A program made the position numbers and the translations under genes. 64,000 nt of DNA from Nissolia schottii (Eukaryota; Streptophyta; Magnoliopsida; Fabales; Fabaceae). The stretch is from assembly GCA_003254905.1 (NCBI GenBank), contig QANU01073670.1, forward strand, positions 143,892 through 207,891, written 5' to 3'. This document shows, piece after piece, positions 13,157 to 25,506 of the stretch (its first letter is position 1; each line of letters begins with the position of its first letter). The notes below the pieces were generated by a model. That model was not told where the DNA came from. It was given only the letters and a program-made list of their open reading frames with translations, and made no database searches.

Positions 13157-13681
13157 TTAGATATACACAGAGATATAATTTATCTTTTTGGGATTTATGA
13201 TTATTTCCCTGGGTGCAGTTTTATTTTTTTCCCGGGGTAGGTGTCATCATAGTTATCTGTCTGGTGGCAGCAAAAGAAACAGAAATAGGACGTTTTCTAT
13301 CAAAGGGTTGAGTAGCTACTAGGCTTTTAATGATTGTTTGGCATGAAGGTTATGCAAAATGTGTTTGTAGATAGAATGGTAAAGTTCATTCTTCGACCTG
13401 GAAATTTTGATCTCTGAGTCTCTCACATTTGTATAGGGTGTAGAGAGCAGTAGCGGAGATAGCAACATAGAAAGATTTTATGGATTTCTTCTTAGAGTGA
13501 ATAACATAGAGGCTTTGCTTTACCATTTTGCTCCCCACTTTATTGCTCTATTTCATTTATATTTGTTAAAGTCGTCCGTATGTATCATAGCATAGTTGTT
13601 ACTGTTGCGCTTGTGGTTTGAGGGTTCAAAAATAGATATTTTGTATGTACATAGGAATTTCATGAAATATAGAATTAGGAA
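13157..13681. other. Convergent 3' intergenic region
   Basis: This 525-bp stretch holds the 3' UTR of the helicase gene and, on the other strand, that of the convergent hydrolase gene. No coding or structured element is visible. The poly(A) sites cannot be fixed from sequence alone. Confidence 0.6.
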
Positions 13682-14620
13682 TCAATCGCAGCACCTAGCA
13701 TTCAACCAGGAGAGAATGTGATTCCGCACAGTGTCGACGTTGTCATCGGTCTCCCCAAATAGCAGAGAATGCATCATCCCATCATAAACCCTGATGGTCT
13801 TGTCCTGGCTCCTAGCCTCCTCATACAGCTCCCTGCTCACCTGAGGGTCAGTCACAACATCAGCACTCCCGTGCACCACAAGGAACGGAAGGCTCACGTC
13901 TCGCAGCCTCTTGCTCAACAGATCGGTGACCCTCAACAGCTCCACAACCGTCCCCAGCCTCGGCTTCCCCCTATACCTCAACGGGTTCATGTTAGCAACC
14001 ACCTTCTTCTCATCCACCTTCACCGACTTGTACATGAGATCCGGCGCAGGAACAATTGCCCATGTCGGGAAGAACCTCGCCAGGAAGGTCAGGATCTGGG
14101 GGATCGGCCACTTAGGCCTCACCTTATCCGAGATTCTGCACATGGGGGCCACCAGGACTGCGCCTTGGAACCCTGCGGGGTCCGCAAAGTGGATGAGGAG
14201 GCAGATGGCGCCGCCCATGGACTCGCCGTAGAGGAAGCAGGGGAGGCCGCGGAAACTGGGGTCGCTTTTGACGGAATTGAAGAAGGAGAGGCAATCCTGT
14301 ACGACGAGGTCGACGCTGGGGACGAAGGCCTTGAGGCCTTGGGAGCGGCCGTGGCCCTGGAGGTCGAGGGCGAAGGAGGCGAAGCCGGAGCGGGCGAGAA
14401 AGATGGGGGTGGACTGGAAGGTCCAGGAGATGTCGTTGCCGTAGCCGTGGACCATGAAAATGAGGGCACGTGGCGGGGCAGGGGGGAGGGGGAGCCAGGA
14501 TCTGGTGAAGAGGGTGAGGCCTCGGGGTGTGGTGAAGAGGGCGGAGGAGGAAGCGATGCCTTGCTGGGCGTAGTAGTCATGTTCAGGGGTGAAGCCCCAG
14601 TAGTGTGGGTAGGATGCCAT
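13682..14620 (-). CDS. Monoacylglycerol lipase / caffeoylshikimate esterase-like alpha/beta hydrolase
   Basis: A single intronless frame of 312 residues. Features of the plant MAGL/lysophospholipase (Hydrolase_4) family are all visible: the oxyanion-hole segment MVHGYG (56-61), an HX4D motif (His58-Asp63), the nucleophile elbow GESMGG with Ser134, the acid HGSAD with Asp254, and the catalytic His284 in GMMHSL. The N-terminus YWGFTPEHDYYAQQG matches the usual family start, and the length is normal, so the gene looks complete. There is no signal peptide or obvious membrane segment; cytosolic or membrane-associated action on monoacylglycerols, lysophospholipids or phenolic esters is expected from the family, but the exact substrate cannot be read from sequence. 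The frame is much more GC-rich than its surroundings, which produces long antisense open frames that are shadows. It is convergent with the helicase gene. Confidence 0.9.
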   Translation of the reverse strand: MASYPHYWGFTPEHDYYAQQGIASSSALFTTPRGLTLFTRSWLPLPPAPPRALIFMVHGYGNDISWTFQSTPIFLARSGFASFALDLQGHGRSQGLKAFVPSVDLVVQDCLSFFNSVKSDPSFRGLPCFLYGESMGGAICLLIHFADPAGFQGAVLVAPMCRISDKVRPKWPIPQILTFLARFFPTWAIVPAPDLMYKSVKVDEKKVVANMNPLRYRGKPRLGTVVELLRVTDLLSKRLRDVSLPFLVVHGSADVVTDPQVSRELYEEARSQDKTIRVYDGMMHSLLFGETDDNVDTVRNHILSWLNARCCD

Positions 14621-16760
<2,140 letters not shown>

Positions 16761-16978
16761 AAAAAATATTTTAATCCCTTAATTTTTACTATCTTTAACT
16801 TTAAGGTTAATTTTAGCTTAATTTAGCGCAACAGAATACAGAGACGTACTTGTGTATTGTGTTAAAGCTTCCATCCATACAATTGGTAAAACAGCGTAAC
16901 AAAGTAAAGTATCGAATCAAAACAAGTATGTTAAAGTGAACTAGGCCCTGTTGTAAGCTAGCATAAATAACCCAATGN

Positions 16979-17250
16979 GATTAGTGGGAGATATGCTAGA
17001 TAGACATTATCAAGTAGCACCTTTTGTTGAGTGACATGGGCAAGAGAAAATTAGTCTTTTTTGAATTATATGAAGCCAGTAAACAAACATCAAATGTATG
17101 GATATTTGAACCGAGTATTCGGACAAAAGTAGAATATTTAATGGAAGAACAAGGAATCTTTTTGAGCAACCTATTATAATAGGAACGCCTTATATCTTAA
17201 AATTAATTCACCAAGTTAATAATAAAATAATCTTAAAAATATTTTAATCC
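16979..17250 (+). pseudogene. rpoB: Second copy of the plastid rpoB fragment
   Basis: This repeats the distal part of the rpoB-derived sequence of the first copy, starting at the block equivalent to GLAGDLLDRHY and ending near the ILKLIHQV block. It has a 9-base deletion that removes three codons between the two conserved blocks GQE and KLVFF. It is non-functional. It may be an assembly duplicate and not a second genomic copy. Confidence 0.8.
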
Positions 17251-17265
17251 CTTAATTTTTACTAT

Positions 17266-17562
17266 GGGTTAACTAAGTTTTTAGTCCCTGTAATATGAAA
17301 AAGTTTGGTTTTAGTCCTTCATGACAAGTTTTAGTCCCTGTAAAATGTGAAAATTTAATTTTGGTCCCTGTGGATGGTTGGTGATGGACGGTGATGTAGA
17401 AATGGTCCTTGATGACAGGTTAACTGACACGTCATCATCGTCCATCACCAACGTCTACAAGGACCAAAATCAAATTTTCACATTTTACAGGGACTAAAAC
17501 TTGTCATGAGGGACTAAAATCAAACTTTTTCATATTACAGGGACTAAAAACTTAATTAACCC
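17266..17562. mobile_element. 297-bp foldback MITE, Mutator-type, with 9-bp TSD
   Basis: The element begins GGGTTAACTAAGTTTTTAG and ends with the near-perfect reverse complement CTAAAAACTTAATTAACCC. Almost its full length is an inverted repeat: arms of about 130 bases (17266-17397 and 17430-17562) contain several copies of the core TTTAGTCCCTGTAA. The 9-bp repeat TTTTACTAT flanks it (17257-17265 and 17563-17571), and the uninserted sequence with one TTTTACTAT is seen at 16784-16792. This fixes the boundaries exactly and indicates a Mutator-like mechanism. It has no coding capacity. Confidence 0.88.
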
Positions 17563-17757
17563 TTTTACTATCTTTAACTTTAAGGTTAGTTTTAGCTTAA
17601 TTTAGCGCAACAGAATACAGAGACGTACTTGTGTATTGTGTAAAAGCTTCCATCCATACAATTGGTAAAACAGCGTAACAAAGTAAAGTATCGAATCAAA
17701 ACAAGTATGTTAAAGTGAACTAGGCCCTGTTGTAAGCTAGCATAAATAACCCAATGA

Positions 17758-18324
17758 AAAGTATGTTTTTGGTAAAACAAAAAATCTTTTAAAGTGAGAG
17801 ATTTATTTTAGAAGGTAAAATGAATTATCTCATCATTAAATTAATAAAGTGAAATTATTTTCACTTTTTATTTTATTAATCTAATGGTAAAAATACTCAC
17901 TTTATCATTTAGAGTGAATTTTTCATTTTAATGGATCTAAGCTCGTTTTAGGTACATAATACAAAATGTGGATTGAGTTAATAGAATTTATTGTGAATTT
18001 TATTTTATTTTGGGCCAATCTAAGTAGCCAGTTTGATAGCCTGAATTCCATTTTTACTAATGATCTGTACATATTCAAACACTGCACAAGCCAACCATTT
18101 ATTTTTGTCCATATCAATATGTTTATCTAGCATAAGCAAAAAGGCCCAACCATTGTCTGTTTATTTTCGTAGTTCTTATCCTCAAAAAAAAAAAAAAAAG
18201 GAAAAGCAAGATGTTCTGTCACTTTTATCTGCTGATGTTGTGTCCTTAACATATTAATATTCCCTTACCACAAAAGCGTAATGTTATATGAGATACAATT
18301 CTATCCACTTGTAGTTACGCATAC
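17758..18324. other. Intergenic AT-rich region
   Basis: No gene or repeat class could be assigned; there is a poly-A run at about 18184-18199. Confidence 0.5.
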
Positions 18325-18339
18325 TCACAACAAAGTTAA

Positions 18340-18603
18340 TATTTGGTAGGATTCAAAAACAAGTGATTGAATCATCAACAAAACTAGTGTAATATATTTT
18401 TGTATCCGAATTTGCCAACCCTCCTTCACCCAATTCTTGATATTAGAAATGACAGAAACAAAAAGGTGAGTAGCCTCGTACTCATTGTGAATCAACCTCA
18501 CCACATCTAAAGAGTCGCTTTTGCACCAAACATACCAAAAATCTCTATCCCAAGCTATTTGCAACCCAACTTGAATTGCCATAAATTTAACACCCATCAT
18601 CAC
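18340..18603 (-). mobile_element. LINE RNase H domain fragment
   Basis: On the - strand the frame contains MGVKFMAIQVGLQIAWDR, then KSDSLDVVRLI and ISNIKNW. These match the plant LINE-type RNase H domain (the E-x-x-A-x-x-x-GL-x-x-AW helix, then the SDS-x-x-VVxLI strand/helix). The conserved catalytic Glu is replaced by Lys in the first block (usually AEFMAI). Upstream reverse transcriptase is absent. It is a short dead fragment. Confidence 0.65.
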
Positions 18604-18924
18604 CCTTCAAAACACCACGCAAAAGTAACACCATGCTATTATATTGTGTGGGTCACAAAGAGAGAAAGATATACTTAAAATCTCTCAAAATTTTATTCCC
18701 TTGTTTATTTTTAAAAAAAATTGGTTTCACCCTCGTACAAAACGAACCAACAGAATTTATTTTATCAAACTTTCTACATAATTTTTATTAAACATAAAAG
18801 AAGGTAGAAATGAGGCTATACAAGATGGTATTGATAACAGATCAAAATTTCTGGAACCGAAAAGGCCACCTTCAGCTTATTTTTATTTTATATTACAAAG
18901 CCCCAAGAATTTAATTATTATTCT

Positions 18925-19696
18925 TGTTCGTAAGTAATTCGTAAAGGGTACGAGGTTACCTGAAGGATAAGGGAGACGCCTTGACGGAAGCTCTAAGTCT
19001 TTGGATGAGGGCTCCGAGCGGGTTCGGAGGCTTGGACGGAAGCTTCGAGCGGGTTCCTTTCGGAGAGAGGGCAACAGCGGGGTGTACCTGCAAAGGCACT
19101 CCGATGCTCAAGTAAGCACAGGGATTAGGAGAGTTCTCTAGGAGGAGAATGAGAGGTACCTGGTGATTCGAGGGGTCGTGTGCTTTTATAGACGAGCTTA
19201 GAGTGCAAAGATAGAGACAAGATAGAGATAAAACGAGGGGGTTTGCTTATCTCCCCCCGGTTTATCTTTTCCCGGTTTATCTTTCTCCGCTTATCCAGGA
19301 GTTGGTTGCGGATTGGGGAGAGGAGGTCGCTGCTACCTTCTCTTAGCCTTGTTGGGCCGAACGTGATTCGGAGCTTTTGGGCTTGCGACCTTCTCCTCTT
19401 TNTCCCCAGTTTATCTTTTCCCGCTTATCCAGGAGTTGGTTGCGGATTGGGGAGAGGAGGTCGCTGCTACCTTCTCTTAGCCTTGTTGGGCCGAACGTGA
19501 TTCGGAGCTTTTGGGCTTGCGACCTTCTCCTCTTTTAAGCGCCACGAGACTTCCTCCCTTTTGGGCCAGTCTAACCAGGTGGGGAGAGCATCTTCTGCTC
19601 CTTAGTAGGTTGGGCCCCTCGGGCCTTTTAGAGAACGGGAGCTCCTCCCCTTCTTAGATGGCTATAGCTCTCGGACCCCGTTTTTAGCCCGTAACA
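18925..19696 (-). mobile_element. Solo LTR with TSD ATTCT
   Basis: The segment starts TGTTCGTAAG and ends GCCCGTAACA, so both ends have TGTT/AACA termini, and it is flanked by the direct repeat ATTCT (18920-18924 and 19697-19701). This is the signature of a complete LTR left after recombination between the two LTRs of a retrotransposon. A TATAAAAG-type box is seen on the - strand at about 19184-19190, suggesting that orientation. It is GC-richer than its surroundings. The N at 19402 lies inside it and is flanked by a roughly 135-bp duplication, so the true LTR is probably nearer 640 bp. The superfamily could not be determined. Confidence 0.75.
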
Positions 19697-20182
19697 ATTC
19701 TTAAATTACAGGACCTGATTACACATATTTTTAATTACAAAAACATATTTAAAAATTCTCAATGAATATGTTGAGAATTACATATGAATGTAATCTTTAT
19801 TAGTAAATTCACGAAATGGTATACATAAATAGCGGTGTATATCTTTCTGACCATGGACATTTTTTTCCTTTTGGGTTTAGTTATTAAGCTTTCACCCAAG
19901 AGAACTATANGAGCTCCTCCCCCTCTTAGAGGGCTATAGCTCTCGGACCCGGTTTTTAGCCCGTAACAATTCTTAAATTACAGGACCTGATTACACATAT
20001 TTTTAAATACAAAAACATATTTAAAAATTCTCAATGAATATGTTGAGAATTACATATGAATGTAATCTTTATTAGTAAATTGACGAAATGGTATACATAA
20101 ATAGCGGTGTATATCTTTCTGACCATGGACATTTTTTTCCTTTTGGGTTTAGTTATTAAGCTTTCACCCAAGAGAACTATAG
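19639..20182. repeat. Direct duplication around N at 19910
   Basis: Sequence 19639-19909 (the LTR end plus its right flank) recurs at 19911-20182 with only a few base differences. Because the flanking unique DNA is copied together with the LTR end, this is an overlap duplication and not a second transposon insertion. Confidence 0.85.
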
Positions 20183-21520
20183 GTCAGAAATAACACTGAT
20201 GGCAAATTGGGTCAAATGATATCACTAAAACACTTTCTCTTATCTTCTTTTTTGTGATCCTATAAGTCCACTTCGCAAGAAAGTAGTGGCATTGCAGACT
20301 GTTAATGCAGGGGAAAAGGAGAAGGGTAAAAAGCTAGCAAAGAACAAAGAAAGAAATCATGAATTAAGGTCAAAGAAGGAAAAGATCTATAAGAAACAAG
20401 GTATAAAGTTGCACATCATATCACGCTAATTGCTGTATACATTTAACTACCAAAATAGGAACAAAAAGGCGGTGAAATGGATTTTCTCAATTGAAACTTT
20501 TTATTATGTGAGATTAAGCGTAATTTTTATCATTAATTAAGAGTGAGACTTACTCAAGACATAAATAATAAAATATTAATGGTAAAAGATTACATGTACT
20601 TTACCTCGTTATATGACAAAAAATTTACTTGATATAATTCACTATCAGATGAGAGATGATTAAATTTATATTTGTATTGGTTAAATAATTAGGTTTATCC
20701 CTTAAATATGAGAGTAAGCATTATATAAAGCAGTCAAAAAAAGAGTGCAATCCCAGATAGAATTAATTCTTTAATTGAATGGAGGAGCTGTGGATATGTT
20801 TGCACTTTACACAGGTATAAGCTTGCAGTGTTGGCTTCTGAACTAATTTTTGTTTCTTAATTTGCGAAGACCGACAATATAATGAATAACTTATATACGG
20901 TTTCATTACATGGTCAATATTGATGGCTATCTCAATCTGCGGTATTTTATTTTTTGAAAAAAAAATCTTTTAGGGCTTTAAGGACAGCTATATTCAAGTT
21001 TTTAATTATTACAGTGTCTTGCAATTTTTTTTTGGTGAATATTTTTTCCTTGAATTTTTTCTCATAGTTTTTAATTTCAAAATTCTTAGAGTCACAAGTC
21101 ACATAAAAAATGATTGGGTACCCCAATTATGCCACTCGCACATCCACCATGTATAAAATACAAAAATTAATTGGTATACTTTGTATCCTGTACCAATCAC
21201 AAAATTTAGAATAACCTAACAATCACACAACTGTGGCACACTCCAACAAGATTTTCTCTCACAACCACGTGCACAAACTTTCTAGATTAAAGTGTACAAA
21301 CTTTGTGTATTATTTTACACAAACTTTAGATATTAAAACTCACATAAATATTTTGGTAAGTATGCGTTTTTCATGTTTATGCACCATCGTTCTCAATGTT
21401 TGTGCAATTACATTGTTAAAGTTTGTGTTTTGAAGTTGTAGACGTTTGTTAACATGAAACACAATTATACCTAAAAACACCACACGTGCGCAAACTTTAT
21501 ATATTAAAGTGCACAAATAT
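20183..21520. other. Intergenic AT-rich region with CACAAACTTT motifs
   Basis: No gene is visible. From about 21240 to 21510 there are repeated CACAAACTTT / GTACAAACTTT motifs ending where Copia homology starts. Nothing else could be assigned. Confidence 0.5.
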
Positions 21521-21521
21521 T

Positions 21522-23317
21522 CTAGTGGCAACGGGGTTTACACAAACAGTAGGGATAGATTATCCAGAAACCTTTAGTTCTGTGGTTAATATGACCGCAT
21601 TAAGAGTTCTTCTAGCAATCACAGCAACTAAGGGTTGGTACTTGCAACAACTAGATGTCAACACAGCTTGCCTTCATGGTGATCTCAATGAAGAAGTCTA
21701 TATGGAGGTGCCACCTGGTTTGGTTGTTGACAGCCCTAAGATGGTTTGCAAATTACAAAAATCTCTCTATGGACTCAAGCAAGCTTCAAGGCAATGGAAT
21801 GCTAAATTGGTTTCAGTCTTCACTGATTCCAAATTTGTGAAATCTAAGTCTGATTACTCTCTATTCACCAAGCAAACTCCAAGTGGTTTCACTGCCATCT
21901 TGGTATATGTTGATGATCTTGTTATAGCAGGGAATGATTTGGTAGAAATCTAGCCTGCCAAGAAATTGCTTGATGATTTATTCAAAATCAAGGACTTAGG
22001 TAATATGAAATTCTTCCTTGGAATGGAGGTGGATCGGTCCTCTAAAGGGATTGCTCTTTACCAACGAAAATATTGGCTTGATTTGCTCTCGGATTATGGT
22101 TTTTTGGATTGCAAACCCACATCAACCCTAATGGACTATCATGCCAAGCTTGTTACAGATTTAGGTGAACCAATTGCAGAGGTTACTGAATATCGCCAAT
22201 CGATAGGAAGCTTGCTATATTTAACTCATACCAGACCTGATATTAGATATGTTGTGGGTAGGTTGAGTCAATTTCTTGATTGTTCAACCAAAGCTCACCT
22301 TGGGCATGCTCACAGGGTGCTTCGATACCTCAAGGGGTCACCAGCCATTGGAGTTCTGTTCTCTGCTGATTCTAGTCTGTTTCTCCAAGGATATGCTGAT
22401 GCGGATTGGGGCGCTTGCCTTGATTCTAGGAGGTCTATCTCTGGTTTTTGCTGCTTCCTAGGATCCTCCTTAGTCTCTTGAAAGAGCAAGAAACAGACCA
22501 CAGTCGCCCGTTCATCAGCTAAGGCAGAGTATCGAACACTAGCACATGCAACTTGTGAAATTCAATGGCTATTATACCTGCTAACAGAATTTCAGATTCC
22601 AGGAATAACTCCCATTTCCCTTTACTGTGATAACCAATCTGCGATTCATATAGCTGCAAATCCGGTCTTCCATGAATGAACAAAGCACACTGAAATTGGT
22701 TGCCATGTAGTGAGGGATAAGGTTCAGGCCAAAGTCATCAAACTGCTGCCTGTTGCATCAGCAAAGCAACTTGCAGACATTTGGACTAAGCCACTTGCCC
22801 CCGGGNCCATGAATGAACAAAGCACATTGAAATTGGTTGCCATGTAGCGAGGGATAAGGTTCAGGCCAAAGTCATCAAACTGCTGCCTGTTGCATCAGCA
22901 AAGCAACTTGCAGACATTTGGACTAAGCCACTTGCCCCCGGGTCCATTCCACTTTCTATTTTCCAAGCTGGGTATGATAGATTTCTCTCACACTCTAGCT
23001 TGTGGGGGGTATTAGAAATGAAGCCACAGAGCTGAAGTTAACTGAAGCAGCCAAGCAATGACACAGGACAAGAAGAAAACACTGAAGAAGTTATAACTTG
23101 CAGTCCAAGCAACATAACAGTTAGGAAGTTAGAGTTGTTAGAAAGTAGTTAGTAGTTACAGCTGTACATAGACTAACTTAAGCTTCAAGCAATGTATACG
23201 TGCGCGCATGTGTGTATATATCAGTTAATGCAATAGTAATGATCACGATTTTGATCATTCTTCTCAATTCACTCTTCTATTCTCATTTTTCTCTGTTGTC
23301 TGCTTATGCTTTTCACA
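21522..23317 (+). mobile_element. 5'-truncated Copia retrotransposon (RT-RNase H) with 3' LTR
   Basis: The + frame contains the Copia reverse transcriptase from the GFTQ block through QQLDVNTACLHGDL, SLYGLKQASRQWN and the catalytic YVDD (near 21910), followed by FKIKDLG, the RNase H region (YADADWGA, SSAKAEYR) and the C-terminal VRDK and DIWTKPLA blocks. Gag, protease and integrase are missing. One open frame is interrupted by three single-codon stops (TAG at 21951-21953, TGA at 22479-22481, TGA at about 22678-22680) without frameshift, so the copy is fairly young but dead. A polypurine tract (GTGGGGGG) precedes the 3' LTR at 23010-23317, which begins TATTAGAAATG, where TG would be expected, and ends TTTTCACA. 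An N-flanked duplication lies inside (22670-22942). Confidence 0.9.
22670..22942. repeat. Direct duplication around N at 22806
   Basis: 22670-22805 and 22807-22942 are copies of the same Copia segment with about two C/T differences. The copy ends exactly at the N. Confidence 0.88.
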
Positions 23318-24060
23318 GATAGATCCATTCCCATTGTTCATGACAATCATTGGGCTAGACTTGCTTTCTGTGCAGCATTTGTGATCCACCTAGTTCTAGT
23401 ATTGCGTTCATGATGAGAAATAGAAATGTATGCTACGTTTGCTCTATAGCTGAAATCTTTGAGAAAGATGAGATTGGGGTTGAATTGGCTAGCCTTTGCC
23501 TACTCCATTTCACTCGACAGCATTTTATAGCATTTAAACTTGTTATCCTGATATGTTATTGTATTTTGGTATTGACAACTCCTATTATTTATATAGCTAA
23601 GGATAAACAAACAAACTATTATAAATTCATATGTACGTGTGAGTGTAACGTACAACATCACATGAAGTCTTGCAGCAAATAAGCCTACCCCACCAAATTT
23701 AACACTAATCCAAGTGTCAATCAATTGTCTTCTCTGCTCACTGATGGACAATAGTTTTTCTTAGGTTTGTACATCAACCCCAAATAGATTTACACCCAAA
23801 ATATTCAACTTAACCAAATTGGACTAAGCAAAGCACCAACACAAGCACCCATTGGCTGAATAAAGAAATGAAAATCTCCAAACTAAATGCCAGGAAGTGA
23901 TGTGTCCAGTCCATCCCCCTGCCAATACTACAGAACATTCACCAGAAAACCACCAAAAACAGCATCCACAATGCCTCAATTGATCCAGCAAGAATGTATT
24001 TCAGTTTTGTTGAGCAGATCAGCACCTATCTAGACTAGCCCCAAGGAGAGCAAATTGACC
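23318..24060. other. Intergenic region between retroelement remnants
   Basis: No gene is supported. Short open frames here have no domain. The right half may be the 3' tail of the LINE remnant that follows on the - strand. Confidence 0.4.
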
Positions 24061-24078
24061 CCACTCATCAACAATGAA

Positions 24079-24570
24079 CTAGCCACCTGCTACTGAGACA
24101 TCAATAACATGTACTAATGGCTTGCAATTCGGGCAAAAATAAACCATCCACAAACACTCTCTAGCAATTACCCCTAACACCACAGACAATGACAGCATGC
24201 CATCACCTCTCCTTGCTTTAATAATCAACCCAAAATAACATTTGTTCCTTGACCTCCTCAACTGAGATGATTTTATTTTCAAAAATACTTGTTTCTACAT
24301 TTCCAAATTGACCATATAACTGCCATGTTTTCCTTTGTATAGGCCACGCCTCAAAACAGCCTTTAGGATCCCCCGAGCTACCCATGAGATGCCAAGTACA
24401 CCAAAGAGCTCGAACAAAAAAGCAATGGAAAAATAAGTGATGAATTGTTTCCTCTTCATTACCAAAGAGCACACAAGACACTAAGCTTCCACAACTTATC
24501 ATTGGTGTTGAGTTTCTCTATGAGCACGAACCAAGTCAAGAGTTCCACCCTCGGTGGGACTAGACCTCTC
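24079..24570 (-). mobile_element. LINE remnant: zf-RVT (reverse transcriptase zinc-binding) region
   Basis: Read on the - strand, the sequence gives LWRGLVPPRVELLTWFVL, then KLNTNDKL, then after a frameshift CVLFGNEEETIHHLFFHC and ALWCTW. This is the plant zf-RVT domain of LINE elements (C-x2-C-x3-E-x-x-xHLFFHC). The second Cys of the first pair is Phe here. It is broken by a frameshift and stops and lacks the reverse transcriptase core. Confidence 0.75.
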
Positions 24571-25506
24571 CATAACCCTTTAACTGCGTTATAGGATGAC
24601 ATGGAACCCACTAGCTTGAGCTTGTCTCATGAAAAGACTTAGGATCCTAACTCAATCATCACACAGATCTATAAGGATACTTGTTCTCATCAGATAAGTT
24701 CTTTATATATATTTTTTCATTAAAATCAAAATCACTAAAGAATATTCTTTGATTCTATGCTATGCAAGAGAAAGCGATAAGATTCTTACAATTTGTGAGT
24801 TAATGAGAAACTAATTGTAAACCTTTATTCCAGATGTAAGGAATAGCTAAAGGGATCAATAATTTATTTTGTATTCCATATCTCAAATTAATGAAAAACT
24901 CACTTGATTATAAACTTTTATTCTAGATATGGAGAATACTGGAAGGGACCAATAATTTACTTTGTATTCCATATCTCAAATTGAGGCTGGTACATCTTTA
25001 GGGCTTGGAGGGTACATGTGCCTTGTAACTGATTGTGTGCCCACATGTTTCTTCTTTTCTCACGTAGGCAGATCACAATCTCAAGTACAAAAGAGTATCC
25101 CTTCATACCATAGGTTTAGAGCTCCCTTGAGGTCAGGGGTAGTGTTTGTTGTTCTAGCGGGGCATCCATTCCAGATTGGGACTTCCAAGAAAAATAAAGG
25201 TATGCATATATTATGTTATGTGTGATTATTGTTATGTTATTAGTTTGTTGCACTTTTGCTAATCCAGAATTGAATTACACTACCTAGCTATGTGATGAGT
25301 TGTGCAATATTACAGGGAAGAAGAACATCAAGAAAGCATTTGAAAAAGGAAGCGCAATAACAAGCCATTAACTCCCCTACTGATACTTTGGAGGAGAGCG
25401 TGACCAAGCTATGCTTGATGTAGATGAAGGTGCAGATACGAGTAAAATAAGTTGGTCACCGATTACAATTTGTAATGATCAATTATCTTTGTAGGTGCAG
25501 ATAGAT
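24571..25506. other. Intergenic region before the minisatellite
   Basis: No gene is visible. Two related 80-base segments near 24785-24870 and 24880-24970 (ending TTTGTATTCCATATCTCAAATT) form a local direct repeat. Confidence 0.5.
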
